Shown one piece after another: positions 8,400 through 18,198 of a stretch of 56,907 bases of DNA. A model generated the notes under the pieces. That model ran no database searches, had not been told where the DNA came from, and saw only the letters and a program-made list of their open reading frames with translations. Position 1 is the stretch's first letter; every line of letters begins with the position of its first letter. Source of the DNA: an uncultured Bacteroidales bacterium. Lineage in GTDB: Bacteria; Bacteroidota; Bacteroidia; Bacteroidales; Paludibacteraceae. Made by a program: the position numbers and the translations under genes. The stretch is from positions 1 to 56,907 of the forward strand of contig CADBYS010000017.1 of NCBI GenBank assembly GCA_902798965.1, read 5' to 3'.

Positions 8400-9107
8400 A
8401 TGGATTATACAATGGAAGAGTCAACGTTTGTAGTTGACGAGAGCAGACGAGAAGTAGTAGGCGAATTGATGCGCGACGTGTATGTATGGATGGCAGGCGG
8501 CTTGGCGCTGACCGGCGTGATAGCCTGGGTGACAGCCAACAGCCCTGCATTGTTAGGTATGATTTTCGGCAACCCCGCAGCGATGTGGATACTGCTGATC
8601 GCCGAGTTGGGCTTGGTAATAGGCCTGAGTGCCGCGATTAACAAGATCAGTTTCCTGACCGCAGGAATCCTGTACACGATCTACTGCGCGCTGAACGGAT
8701 TAGTACTGAGTTCGATTTTTCTGGTATATGAACTGGGCAGCATAGCTGAGATCTTCTTTGTGACCGCCGGTTCGTTTGCCGGCTTGGCATTCGTAGGCAC
8801 AGTGACCAAGAAAGACCTGAGCAAAATGGGTACGTTCCTTATCATCGCGTTGTTCGGCTTGATCATCGCCTCGGTGGTAGGAATGATTCTGGGCAGACCG
8901 GATAGTATATGGATGTCGGTGATCGGCGTAGTGATCTTCGCGGGACTGACCGTGTATGATGCACAGAAGATCAGAATGCTTATGCTCAATCAGGAGACCG
9001 TGAACGAAGGGAACATGAAGTTGGCGCTGCTTGGCGCATTGTCGCTGTACCTGGATTTCATCAACCTGCTGCTCAGGCTGCTGAGTTTGTTCGGAAAGAA
9101 GAAATAA
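8400..9107 (+). CDS. BI-1/YccA family integral membrane protein
   Basis: This 235-residue protein has seven hydrophobic segments and the Bax inhibitor-1/YccA family layout: a short charged N-terminus (ESRREVVGELMRDVYVWMAG), a run of membrane helices, and a conserved ending with GLTVYDAQKIRML and LYLDFINLLLRLLSLFG. Members are inner-membrane proteins; some act as pH-sensitive calcium leak channels and E. coli YccA modulates FtsH, but the role here is not shown. It starts 12 bases after the second nuclease gene, so it may be cotranscribed. A start four codons downstream (MEEST) is also possible. Confidence 0.88.
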   Translation: MDYTMEESTFVVDESRREVVGELMRDVYVWMAGGLALTGVIAWVTANSPALLGMIFGNPAAMWILLIAELGLVIGLSAAINKISFLTAGILYTIYCALNGLVLSSIFLVYELGSIAEIFFVTAGSFAGLAFVGTVTKKDLSKMGTFLIIALFGLIIASVVGMILGRPDSIWMSVIGVVIFAGLTVYDAQKIRMLMLNQETVNEGNMKLALLGALSLYLDFINLLLRLLSLFGKKK

Positions 9108-9188
9108 CAATGGATTATATTGGTCAAAAATTACCCAAAATTAATCCAAAATTCAAAGAATAAATTAAAATACAAACAAAAATAAATT

Positions 9189-11159
9189 ATGGCAGAAGAA
9201 AAAATTCCCGTAAACCTGTTAGCGGATTTTCCTCCTATCTCGGCACAGACATGGAAGGACAAGATCATCGCTGACTTGAAAGGCGCCGACTTCGACAAGA
9301 AGCTCGTGTGGCGCACACCGGAAGGCTTCAATGTACAGCCTTTCTACCGTCGTGAAGACCTGAAGGGTCTGAAAACGACTAATTCTGCTCCCGGACAATT
9401 CCCGTACGTCCGCGGAACACGTACAAACAACGAGTGGGATATCCGTCAGAACATCTGCGCTTGCCAGAATGCCCGCAAGGCTAATGCCAAGGCTCTGGAA
9501 GTTCTGAACAAAGGTATCAACTCTATCGGTTTCTGCTTGAGCAAGGAGAAACTGAATTACCACTTTATCAAGGTGCTGCTGCAAGACATCCGCATCGACA
9601 TTATCCCTGTGAACTTCTCTATCTGCGCTTGCAAGGCTCCTGAGCTGGCGAACATCCTGGTTCGTTATATCGGCCGTGAGTACAAGGGCACGGACATGAA
9701 GCTGTTCCGCGGATCGATCAATGTGGATCCAATCAAGGCAATGCTGATCAAGGGCAAACCGCTGAGTCGTGAGCAAGTGAGCGAGAAGATCGCCGCCGTA
9801 GTGAAGGCCGCCAAGTCGCTGCCTAACTACCGCGTGGTGGCTGTTAACTCGGTTGTGCTGAACAACTCGGGTGCTTACGCCGCACAGGAGCTCGCTTACG
9901 CTCTGGCTTGGGGTGCTGAATACATGACGATGTTGACGGAAGCCGGTGTGCCTAACTACAAGGCTGCTAACGCCATCCGCTTCAACATGGGTATCGGCGG
10001 CAATTACTTTATGGAAATTGCCAAGTTCCGCGCAGCCCGTCTGCTGTGGGCAAAGATCGTAGAGGCATACAAAGCTCCGATCTTCACCACCGCCCTCAAG
10101 AACGCTGCGAAGATGAACGTGAGCGCCGAGACGAGCAAGTTCAACATGACCATCTTCGATGCGTATGTTAACCTGCTGCGTAGCCAGACGGAGACGATGA
10201 GTGCCGCACTGGCAGGCGTGGACGAGATTACCGTAACGCCGTTCGACGTAACTTACGAGAAGCCGACGGATTTTGCCGAGCGTATTGCCCGCAACCAGCA
10301 GTTGCTGCTCAAGGAAGAGGCTCACTTCGACAAGATCGTTGACCCCGCTGCCGGTTCGTACTACCTGGAGAACCTGACCGCATCGATCGCTGCCGAGGCT
10401 TGGAAGCAATTCTTAGGTATTCAGGAGCAAGGCGGTATGTATCAGATGGTAGCCGAAGGTAAGGTACAAGAGCATATCGCTACGAACCTGAAGGCACGTC
10501 TGGGCGACGTAGCCAAACGCAAAGAGATTCTGCTGGGCTCGAACCAGTTCCCGAACTTCACGGAGGTGGCTGCCAAGAAGATCAAGGCTAACGCCGGTGC
10601 TTGCAGCTCGATTTGTACCTGCAAAGATAAAGTCGAAAGTCAAAAGTCGAAAGTCGAAAGCCATTGCGGCTGTGACGGCAAGTGCGAGAATGCACTGCCT
10701 ACCCTGCCTGTGGCTCGTGCTGCCGAGGAGTTTGAGACTCTGCGTCTGGAGACAGAGGCAAGCAAGAAACAACCTGTGGCATTCATGCTGACTATTGGTA
10801 ACCTTGCGATGCGTATAGCACGTGCACAGTTCTCGTGCAACTTCCTTGCGTGCGCGGGATATAAGGTAATAGACAACAACGGCTTTAAGACCGTGGCTGA
10901 AGGTATCAAGGCTGCCAAGAAAGCCAAAGCCGATATCATCGTGCTCTGCTCGAGCGACGACGAGTATGCCGACTTCGCTCCGAAAGCATGGAAGATTCTG
11001 CAAAAGATGGACGAAGCAAAACGCCCGATGTTCATCGTGGCCGGTGCTCCCGCTTGCATGGAAGACTTGCAGAAGCTCGGCATAGAGAACTTCATCCATG
11101 TACGCGTCAACGTACTCGACACACTCAAAAAATTTAACGCCCAACTCCTTAAAAAGTAA
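9189..11159 (+). CDS. mutA: Methylmalonyl-CoA mutase small (beta) subunit
   Basis: The 656-residue product is the non-catalytic subunit of the B12-dependent enzyme that interconverts succinyl-CoA and (R)-methylmalonyl-CoA, a step of propionate formation in Bacteroidales. An N-terminal barrel region (residues about 50-450, ending [20 protein letters not shown] and [10 protein letters not shown]) is followed by a flavodoxin-like C-terminal domain. That domain lacks the cobalamin-binding DxHxxG motif, as expected for this subunit. Residues 482-491 ([10 protein letters not shown]) are encoded by an exact copy of the 30-nt heptad repeat and sit in the linker between the two domains, within a Cys-rich stretch (CTCKDK before, CGCDGKC after). 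mutB follows after 5 bases. Confidence 0.95.
   Translation: MAEEKIPVNLLADFPPISAQTWKDKIIADLKGADFDKKLVWRTPEGFNVQPFYRREDLKGLKTTNSAPGQFPYVRGTRTNNEWDIRQNICACQNARKANAKALEVLNKGINSIGFCLSKEKLNYHFIKVLLQDIRIDIIPVNFSICACKAPELANILVRYIGREYKGTDMKLFRGSINVDPIKAMLIKGKPLSREQVSEKIAAVVKAAKSLPNYRVVAVNSVVLNNSGAYAAQELAYALAWGAEYMTMLTEAGVPNYKAANAIRFNMGIGGNYFMEIAKFRAARLLWAKIVEAYKAPIFTTALKNAAKMNVSAETSKFNMTIFDAYVNLLRSQTETMSAALAGVDEITVTPFDVTYEKPTDFAERIARNQQLLLKEEAHFDKIVDPAAGSYYLENLTASIAAEAWKQFLGIQEQGGMYQMVAEGKVQEHIATNLKARLGDVAKRKEILLGSNQFPNFTEVAAKKIKANAGACSSICTCKDKVESQKSKVESHCGCDGKCENALPTLPVARAAEEFETLRLETEASKKQPVAFMLTIGNLAMRIARAQFSCNFLACAGYKVIDNNGFKTVAEGIKAAKKAKADIIVLCSSDDEYADFAPKAWKILQKMDEAKRPMFIVAGAPACMEDLQKLGIENFIHVRVNVLDTLKKFNAQLLKK
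10632..10661. repeat. Heptad repeat inserted in frame in mutA
   Basis: This is an exact copy of the 30-nt unit at 4761. It is read as [10 protein letters not shown] (residues 482-491 of MutA). Its length is a multiple of three and its frame has no stop, so the subunit remains intact. Confidence 0.9.
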
Positions 11160-11164
11160 CAGCA

Positions 11165-13306
11165 ATGAAACCGGATTTTAAGAAAATAGATATCAAACAG
11201 GTTTCAGCCTCCAAGGTGCTGGGACCGAACACAGCTGATTGGCAGACGCCGGAACTGATTGACGTTAAGCCGATCTATACCAAAGAAGATTTGCAAGGAA
11301 TGGAACACTTGGATTACGTATCAGGTATTCCTCCGTTCCTGCGTGGCCCGTACAGTGCCATGTACCCCTTGCGCCCCTGGACGATTCGTCAGTATGCAGG
11401 TTTCTCTACCGCTGCTGAGTCGAATGCTTTCTATCGTCGAAACCTGGCTTCCGGTCAGAAAGGTCTGTCGGTAGCCTTCGACCTGCCGACGCACCGCGGC
11501 TACAATGCCGACAACATGCGTGTGGTAGGTGACGTAGGTAAAGCAGGCGTAAGTATCTGCTCGCTGGAAGATATGAAGGTATTGTTCGCCGGAATCCCCT
11601 TGAACAAAATGTCTGTATCCATGACCATGAACGGCGCCGTGCTGCCTATCCTGGCGTTCTACATCAACGCAGGTTTGGAGCAGGGAGCCAAGCTCGAAGA
11701 GATGGCCGGTACGATCCAGAACGATATCTTGAAAGAGTTCATGGTACGTAACACGTACATCTACCCACCGAAATTCTCGATGAAGATCATCGCCGACATC
11801 TTCGAGTACACCAGCCAGAACATGCCGAAGTTCAACAGCATCTCTATCTCGGGTTACCACATGCAAGAGGCCGGTGCCACCGCCGATATCGAGCTGGCAT
11901 ACACCCTCGCCGACGGTATGGAATACCTGCGTGCCGGTGTGAACGCCGGTATGGATGTGGATACGTTCGCTCCGCGTCTGTCGTTCTTCTGGGCAATCGG
12001 TATGAACCACTTCATGGAGATAGCTAAGATGCGTGCCGGACGTATGCTTTGGGCAAAGATTGTGAAGAGCTTCGGCGCCAAGAACCCGAAATCGATGGCT
12101 CTGCGTACGCACTGCCAGACATCAGGTTGGTCGCTGACTGAGCAAGATCCGTTCAACAACGTAGGTCGTACCTGTATCGAGGCAATGGGTGCTGCATTAG
12201 GTCATACACAGTCGCTGCACACCAACGCCTTGGACGAGGCCATCGCTCTGCCAACGGACTTCTCGGCACGTATCGCACGTAACACGCAGATCTATATCCA
12301 AGAGGAGACGAAGGTCTGCAAGGAGATCGACCCGTGGGGCGGCTCGTACTACGTAGAGGCACTGACCAAAGAGCTGATGGACAAGGCCTGGGCACATATC
12401 CAGGAGATCGAGAAGCTCGGCGGAATGGCTGCCGCTATCGAGACCGGTATTCCTAAGATGCGTATCGAGGAAGCCGCAGCCCGTACTCAGGCACGTATCG
12501 ACTCGGGCAACCAGAAGATCATCGGCGTGAACGAGTACCGCCTTGAGCACGAAGACCCGATCGACATTCTCGAGATCGACAACACGGCCGTACGCGTAGA
12601 GCAGGTTGAGCGTCTGAAAGATCTTCGCGCTCATCGTGACGAGGCAGCCGTACAAGCCGCACTCGAAGAGATAACGAAGTCCGTACAGGCTTGGGCTGAC
12701 GGCGGCAAGGGCGAGAACCTCCTGGCACTGGCAGTAAAAGCCGCAGGCTTACGCGCATCGCTCGGCGAGATCAGCGACGCTTGCGAGAAAGTAGTAGGAC
12801 GTTATAAAGCAACCATTAGAACCATTTCAGGCGTGTACGCAGCAGGAACAAAGAACGACAGCGACTTCCAGGAAGCCAGCCGTCTGACGGCAGAGTTTGC
12901 CAAGAAAGAAGGTCGTCAACCCCGTATCATGATTGCGAAGATGGGTCAGGACGGTCATGACCGTGGAGCAAAAGTTGTAGCTACCGGTTATGCCGACTGC
13001 GGCTTTGACGTGGATATGGGTCCGTTGTTCCAAACGCCGGAAGAGGCAGCCAAGCAAGCTGTGGAGAACGACGTCCATGTACTGGGTGTCAGCTCGCTGG
13101 CAGCAGGTCACAAGACGCTGATCCCGCAGGTGATCGCCGAGCTCAAGAAGTTGGGGCGTGAGGATATACTCGTCACAGCCGGCGGTGTGATCCCCGCTCA
13201 GGACTACGACTTCCTGTACAAGGCCGGCGTAGCCGCCATCTTCGGCCCCGGAACACCGGTTGCCTACTCTGCCAAGGTGGTTATGCAACTGCTCATGCAA
13301 GAGTAA
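11165..13306 (+). CDS. mutB: Methylmalonyl-CoA mutase large (alpha) subunit
   Basis: The 713-residue product is the catalytic subunit. The N-terminal barrel contains [20 protein letters not shown] and the substrate-binding region [19 protein letters not shown]. The C-terminal cobalamin domain has the base-off B12 ligand motif DGHDRG at about residue 600, followed by [15 protein letters not shown]. Length and motifs are those of an active family member. It is coupled to mutA upstream (5-base gap) and is followed after 12 bases by dnaX, so it may be part of a long transcript. It carries no heptad repeat, unlike its partner. Methylmalonyl-CoA epimerase and decarboxylase genes are not in this window. 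Confidence 0.97.
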   Translation: MKPDFKKIDIKQVSASKVLGPNTADWQTPELIDVKPIYTKEDLQGMEHLDYVSGIPPFLRGPYSAMYPLRPWTIRQYAGFSTAAESNAFYRRNLASGQKGLSVAFDLPTHRGYNADNMRVVGDVGKAGVSICSLEDMKVLFAGIPLNKMSVSMTMNGAVLPILAFYINAGLEQGAKLEEMAGTIQNDILKEFMVRNTYIYPPKFSMKIIADIFEYTSQNMPKFNSISISGYHMQEAGATADIELAYTLADGMEYLRAGVNAGMDVDTFAPRLSFFWAIGMNHFMEIAKMRAGRMLWAKIVKSFGAKNPKSMALRTHCQTSGWSLTEQDPFNNVGRTCIEAMGAALGHTQSLHTNALDEAIALPTDFSARIARNTQIYIQEETKVCKEIDPWGGSYYVEALTKELMDKAWAHIQEIEKLGGMAAAIETGIPKMRIEEAAARTQARIDSGNQKIIGVNEYRLEHEDPIDILEIDNTAVRVEQVERLKDLRAHRDEAAVQAALEEITKSVQAWADGGKGENLLALAVKAAGLRASLGEISDACEKVVGRYKATIRTISGVYAAGTKNDSDFQEASRLTAEFAKKEGRQPRIMIAKMGQDGHDRGAKVVATGYADCGFDVDMGPLFQTPEEAAKQAVENDVHVLGVSSLAAGHKTLIPQVIAELKKLGREDILVTAGGVIPAQDYDFLYKAGVAAIFGPGTPVAYSAKVVMQLLMQE

Positions 13307-13318
13307 AACAATCTTTGT

Positions 13319-15067
13319 ATGGAAGATAACAGATATATCGTATCAGCGCGCAAGTACCGTCCAACCACGTTCGAAAGCGTGGTTGGACAGCGTGCGCTGA
13401 CAGAAACCCTGCGGAACTCGATCCGCCAAGGCAAGTTGGCGCATTCGTACCTGTTCTGCGGTCCGCGTGGTGTGGGTAAGACGACCTGTGCGCGCATCTT
13501 TGCCAAGACCATCAACTGCCTGAATCCCACGGGTACGCACGATGCATGCAACGCGTGTGAGTCGTGCGTGGCGTTCAACGAGCAACGTTCGTTCAACATC
13601 CACGAGCTGGATGCTGCATCGAACAACTCGGTAGATGATATCCGTAACCTGATCGACCAGGTGCGCATCCCGCCACAGATAGGCAAGTACAGCGTGTATA
13701 TCATCGATGAGGTGCACATGCTCTCTGCCGGCGCGTTCAATGCCCTGTTGAAGACCCTGGAAGAGCCCCCGTCGTACGCCGTGTTCATCCTTGCCACGAC
13801 GGAGAAGCACAAGGTGTTGCCAACCATCCTGAGTCGCTGCCAAGTATATGACTTCCAGCGTATTACGGTGGCTGATATCATCGCGCACTTGCAGTACGTA
13901 GCCAAGCAGGAAGGTATATCTGCTACCGAGGATGCGCTGAACGTCGTGGCTCAGAAAGCCGACGGCGGTATGCGCGATGCCTTGAGCATCTTCGACCAGC
14001 TCGTGGCATTCTGCGGCGATACGATCAGCTACGAGCAGGCAATAGAGGTACTGAACGTACTGGATACCGAATATTACTTCCGCCTGACGGATATGCTGCT
14101 CAAGAGCGATGTGAAAGGTGCACTACTGCTGCTCAACGATGTGCTTGCCAAAGGTTTTGATGCCGGCAACTTCATGAGCGGCTTGGCGCAACACTTGCGT
14201 GACGTGCTCGTGTCGCACGATGAGGCAACCATCCAACTTATCGAGACTTCGGATAGCATTCGTCAGCACTACAAGCAGCAAGCCGCCTACACGCCTGCCA
14301 CATGGATCTTCCGTGCGCTGGGCGTGATAGTGGATAGCGAGGCTGCTTACCGCGTATCGAAAAACAAACGTCTGACGGTAGAGCTGATGCTTATTCGTCT
14401 GGCGACAATAGTCGAAAGTCAAAAGTCGAAAGTCGAAAGCACGCAGCCCATTGCTGCCCCGCAAGCGGCAGTAAGCACCCCGCGACCGGCAGTAAGCAGT
14501 CAGCCTGTTGCTCCGAAACCCGCTCCGCAACCTGCGCCACAGCCTGCACAACAAGCTGCACCTGCCACAGGCCAACTGCCGCAAATGCCGGCTATGCCCA
14601 ATATGCCCTCTATGCCGGCTATGCCCAACTTTTCCGGCATAAGTAGCAGTCAGCCTACCGCGAGCAGCCAACAGCCCGTTGCAGTCAGCCAACAACCGCA
14701 ACGTAACAACCCTTTTACAGCTGACCAACTTAACGGCGCATGGGTTGGTCTGAAAGCTATGTTCAAACATGAACAGCGCCTGGTAGCTATGCTCGATGCA
14801 CATCGACCCGTGCTGATTGATGACCATACGGCACTCGTCACGTTTGTCAATCCTTGGCAGAAAGATGAGTTCAAGAAGTTCGGCAAACAAATAGCCGACA
14901 CTTTGCGCGACAAACTGCAGAACGACAGGTTGCAGATTCGCATTGAGATTACCGAACAAGCCGCAACACGCAAGGCATATACCGCCGAGGAGAAATACCG
15001 CGTGCTGCAAGAGCAAAACCCCTATCTCGGGGAGTTTAAGAAACGATTTGATATGTTGCTGGAATAG
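13319..15067 (+). CDS. dnaX: DNA polymerase III subunits gamma and tau
   Basis: The 582-residue clamp-loader ATPase has Walker A GPRGVGKTTCARIFAK, a zinc-binding cysteine cluster (CLNPTGTHDACNACESC), Walker B YIIDEVHML and the SRC arginine finger (LSRCQVYDF). These fall in residues 1-240, with the clamp-loader lid and collar domains to about 365. A Pro/Gln/Ala-rich linker (about 375-470, with APQPAPQPAQQAAPA and a PNMPSMPAMP run) leads to a C-terminal tau-like domain. The 30-nt heptad repeat encodes residues 365-374 ([10 protein letters not shown]), exactly at the junction of collar and linker. The TAG stop lies inside the first unit of another heptad array. No slippery-sequence frameshift signal was evident. 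Confidence 0.96.
   Translation: MEDNRYIVSARKYRPTTFESVVGQRALTETLRNSIRQGKLAHSYLFCGPRGVGKTTCARIFAKTINCLNPTGTHDACNACESCVAFNEQRSFNIHELDAASNNSVDDIRNLIDQVRIPPQIGKYSVYIIDEVHMLSAGAFNALLKTLEEPPSYAVFILATTEKHKVLPTILSRCQVYDFQRITVADIIAHLQYVAKQEGISATEDALNVVAQKADGGMRDALSIFDQLVAFCGDTISYEQAIEVLNVLDTEYYFRLTDMLLKSDVKGALLLLNDVLAKGFDAGNFMSGLAQHLRDVLVSHDEATIQLIETSDSIRQHYKQQAAYTPATWIFRALGVIVDSEAAYRVSKNKRLTVELMLIRLATIVESQKSKVESTQPIAAPQAAVSTPRPAVSSQPVAPKPAPQPAPQPAQQAAPATGQLPQMPAMPNMPSMPAMPNFSGISSSQPTASSQQPVAVSQQPQRNNPFTADQLNGAWVGLKAMFKHEQRLVAMLDAHRPVLIDDHTALVTFVNPWQKDEFKKFGKQIADTLRDKLQNDRLQIRIEITEQAATRKAYTAEEKYRVLQEQNPYLGEFKKRFDMLLE
14411..14440. repeat. Heptad repeat inserted in frame in dnaX
   Basis: This copy is identical over 30 nt to those at 4761 and 10632. 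It is translated as [10 protein letters not shown] at a domain boundary of DnaX (residues 365-374). Confidence 0.9.
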
Positions 15068-15130
15068 ACAATAGACAAAAGACAAAAGTCGAAAGTCGAA
15101 AGTCGAAAGTCGAAAGTCAAAAGCAAAAGA
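15065..15130. repeat. Heptad repeat across the dnaX stop codon
   Basis: About nine 7-bp units (TAGACAA, AAGACAA, AAGTCGA, AAGTCAA and similar). The array begins with the TAG stop codon of dnaX and ends 8 bases before the start of the next gene, filling the spacer. Confidence 0.85.
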
Positions 15131-15138
15131 ATTGTAGC

Positions 15139-17280
15139 ATGAAACATATTTACGCAATTGTAACCCTGATAGTATCGATGAGTGTATCCGCCGCGACGAC
15201 GCGTTTTGCGGTGCTGACCGATACGCATGTCAATGCTCCCGAAATTGTGATTGACACCCTGGTTGTACAAGATCCCGTGACACAGGAATACTCGTTGTCG
15301 TTTGTGGAGCGCGAAGTACCCGGAGAAGCGTTGCAGGCACTCAAACTGTGCACGGAAGATATACGTACTCAGCAGGTTGACTTCATCGTTCATACAGGCG
15401 ACATGACCGAGAACGGCGATCTGGGAGCACTGTTGGCTGTGCGCGCCTTGCTCGATTCCACACATATCCCATACTACATCACATCGGGTAATCATGAGAC
15501 GACCTGGAGCCGTTCGGCCTTGCAAGACCTGAAGACCGTATTCGACTCCGTACGCTTTGCGCAACATATCAACGGCATGCTGTTCCTGGGCATGAACAGT
15601 GGGCCGATTATGCGTATGTCGGACGGACACATCTCTCCAGCCGACACCCTGTGGGCAAGACAATGGCTGGACAGTCTGGGCAACGAGCCGACATTCGTCT
15701 TTACCCATTATCCCCTGCAAAGCGGGGATGTTGACAACTGGTACGATCTAACAGGTATCCTTCGCCAGTACAACACGCAGGTGATTATAGGCGGACATTA
15801 TCATGTCAACAAACAATTGAAGGTCGATGGGTTGGATAACGTTCTCTGCCGTTCCTCGCTGCCGGACAAACAGGGCAAGACAGGCTACACGCTGGTGGAG
15901 GTGGATGGCTCCGAGATACGATTCATGGAGCGTTCGATAGCTATCAGCAGTAGCACAACAGAGCAGGAAGGCATTATGCTCAGCCGCGGCGAAGGAACTA
16001 CGCATCCATGGTACACGCAACCTATGTCACGCCGCACGTATGCCGCTCCCGACCTTTCGCTCCTACCCTCCTACGCCGTTAACGACAACGATACGCTGTT
16101 CGTAGAGGCATGGAAAAGACAATTGCCTGTTAGTTTCTATGCATCGCCCGTGGAGATGTACGGACGTATCTATATCGGCGACGACAACGGCACGTTCTAC
16201 GCCTTCGACCTGGATAATGGACGTATCCTGTGGCGCTACAAGACGTCGGCACGCATCGTGGGAACGGCGGCAGTAAAGGATGGTCGTGTAGTATTCGGAA
16301 GCGCCAACGGCACTATATATTGCCTGTCGGTGGACAACGGCAAACCGATCTGGCGGCAGAAACTCGGCAAACCTGTCACAGGCTCAATCACTATTGACGA
16401 AGGCAACGTGTATGTAGGCAGCTCGGATAGTTGCTTCTACGCCCTCAAACTGATGTCAGGCGCTCCCGTATGGACATATCGCGGATTTGGCAACTACTGC
16501 ATAGCCAAGCCGCTCGTTTACAAGAAAAACATCTACGTCGGCGCGTGGGACAGTTACCTATACGCTCTGGACAAAAAGAACGGCAAACTGCTGTGGCGTT
16601 GGAACAACGGAAAGACAAATAGCAAGTTATCGCCTGCAGCCGTGTGGCCGTGTGCCGACGACAAACGCGTATATATCGCCGCACCCGACAGATACCTCAC
16701 AGCCTTGAACGTGGATTCGGGAACAGTAAGCCTGCGTACCAACCGCTGGAAAGTGCGGGAATCGATAGGCATAAGTGATGATATCCTCTATGCCAAAACG
16801 ATGCAGGATACGATCATCGCCATCGACCTGCGTACCGACGAACTGCTGTGGGCAACGAATTGCGGTTTCGGTTACGAGCACGCCCCCACGCAACTCATCG
16901 CCAAGGATAGTATCCTATACGTCACGACCAAGAACGGTTTGGTGATCGGTCTGGATGCCCTAACCGGCGAAATACGCTGGCGGCACAAGGTTGGCAACAG
17001 TCTACTCGGAACACCTTACCCGCTTAGCGCCGGCGAAGTGGTGGTAAGCAGCTCGGATGGCACAATAATGCTACTGAGAAAGATTGAGCCTACTCCACCG
17101 GCTGCTACGCCGCAACCCGTTGAAACCGAGGAAACCCTGGCAGCTAACGAAGTGAACGAAGAGGAACATAGCCATTTCCAGGTGATCTATGACCACGCCG
17201 GCACAGCTATCGACACCATATTCTTTCACTCGCGCGACACTCTACAAAAGTCCGTTTATCACGAAATACAACAACAATAA
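15139..17280 (+). CDS. Secreted calcineurin-like phosphoesterase fused to a PQQ-type beta-propeller
   Basis: The 713-residue protein begins with a signal peptide (MKHIYAIVTLIVSMSVSA). Residues about 22-230 carry all metallophosphoesterase motifs: DTHVN, GDMTENGD, GNHETTW, THYPLQSGD and GGHYHVN. Residues about 325-650 form seven or so BamB/PQQ-like propeller blades with repeated units such as YIGDDNGTFYAFDLDNGRIL and YVGSSDSCFYALKLMSGAPV. The C-terminal tail (residues 650-713) is acidic and proline-rich. The enzyme part should hydrolyse phosphate esters in the periplasm or at the surface; the propeller probably binds a partner or polymer. Substrate is unknown. The next gene starts 4 bases later, so the two are likely cotranscribed. 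Confidence 0.85.
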   Translation: MKHIYAIVTLIVSMSVSAATTRFAVLTDTHVNAPEIVIDTLVVQDPVTQEYSLSFVEREVPGEALQALKLCTEDIRTQQVDFIVHTGDMTENGDLGALLAVRALLDSTHIPYYITSGNHETTWSRSALQDLKTVFDSVRFAQHINGMLFLGMNSGPIMRMSDGHISPADTLWARQWLDSLGNEPTFVFTHYPLQSGDVDNWYDLTGILRQYNTQVIIGGHYHVNKQLKVDGLDNVLCRSSLPDKQGKTGYTLVEVDGSEIRFMERSIAISSSTTEQEGIMLSRGEGTTHPWYTQPMSRRTYAAPDLSLLPSYAVNDNDTLFVEAWKRQLPVSFYASPVEMYGRIYIGDDNGTFYAFDLDNGRILWRYKTSARIVGTAAVKDGRVVFGSANGTIYCLSVDNGKPIWRQKLGKPVTGSITIDEGNVYVGSSDSCFYALKLMSGAPVWTYRGFGNYCIAKPLVYKKNIYVGAWDSYLYALDKKNGKLLWRWNNGKTNSKLSPAAVWPCADDKRVYIAAPDRYLTALNVDSGTVSLRTNRWKVRESIGISDDILYAKTMQDTIIAIDLRTDELLWATNCGFGYEHAPTQLIAKDSILYVTTKNGLVIGLDALTGEIRWRHKVGNSLLGTPYPLSAGEVVVSSSDGTIMLLRKIEPTPPAATPQPVETEETLAANEVNEEEHSHFQVIYDHAGTAIDTIFFHSRDTLQKSVYHEIQQQ

Positions 17281-17283
17281 ACC

Positions 17284-18195
17284 ATGCGTATTGCTCTAAC
17301 CACCGAACTGCCCAAGGAAGGCTTGACGCGCCTGAGTGCGCACGAGTTGTATGCCCCGCTCAGCGAGGCAGATGTACTCGTCAGCACGTTCGACAAGCCC
17401 GTGACGCGCGGGATGATTGAGTCAGCCCGGGCGCTAAAGCTGATTGCCAACTTCGGCGCAGGCTACAACAACATCGATTTGGAGGCTTGCCGCGAGCGTG
17501 GCATTCGCGTTACGAACACTCCGCAACCGGTCATCGAACCGACCGCCGAGTTGGCGTTTGCGCTAATGATTGACGTGGCACGGCGTGTGTCGGAGTTCGA
17601 CCGCGCTATACGTAACGGCACAGGACAACCGATGGCTGTAATGAACAACCTCAGTCACTCGTTATATGGCAAAACATTGGGAATCATAGGCATGGGACGT
17701 ATCGGGCAAAGCCTGGCACGTCGCGCCAAAGCAAGCGGTATGCAAATCATCTACCACAACCGCCATCGCCTAAGCGAAGAGATAGAGAACCGGTACGAGG
17801 CGCGTTACGTGGATTTTCAGACTGTGCTACAAGACAGTGACTTCGTAAGTCTGAACCTGCCCTACACGCCCGAGGTGCATCACTTGATAGGTCAGCAGGA
17901 GCTGGGCATGATGCGTCGCACGGCTTACCTTATCAATACCGCGCGCGGCGCGCACGTGGACGAGCAGGCACTCGTTCATGCTCTGCAGAACGGTATCATA
18001 GCCGGCGCGGCGATGGATGTGTATGAGCATGAGCCGCAGATCGCAAGCGAACTGCTCAGTTTGCCCAATGTGGTTCTTTCGCCTCACACGGGCACAGGCA
18101 CATGGGAAGGACGAATAGCCATGTGCGAGAATGTGGCGGATAATATCCTCGCATTCATCAAACAAGAATATGACAAAATGAATATAGTACTATAA
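17284..18195 (+). CDS. D-2-hydroxyacid dehydrogenase (NAD-dependent)
   Basis: The 303-residue enzyme has the D-isomer-specific 2-hydroxyacid dehydrogenase fold. It has the nucleotide-binding motif GMGRIGQSLARRAKASG, the catalytic Arg in INTARG, the Glu of YEHEP and the His of SPHTG. The FGAGYNNIDLEA segment is typical of the glyoxylate/hydroxypyruvate reductase branch. It therefore probably reduces a 2-oxo acid such as hydroxypyruvate or glyoxylate. Serine/glycine genes (gcvT, glyA) are elsewhere in the window, which fits but does not prove this. It is packed tightly between neighbours (4-base gaps on both sides). Confidence 0.88.
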   Translation: MRIALTTELPKEGLTRLSAHELYAPLSEADVLVSTFDKPVTRGMIESARALKLIANFGAGYNNIDLEACRERGIRVTNTPQPVIEPTAELAFALMIDVARRVSEFDRAIRNGTGQPMAVMNNLSHSLYGKTLGIIGMGRIGQSLARRAKASGMQIIYHNRHRLSEEIENRYEARYVDFQTVLQDSDFVSLNLPYTPEVHHLIGQQELGMMRRTAYLINTARGAHVDEQALVHALQNGIIAGAAMDVYEHEPQIASELLSLPNVVLSPHTGTGTWEGRIAMCENVADNILAFIKQEYDKMNIVL

Positions 18196-18198
18196 ACC

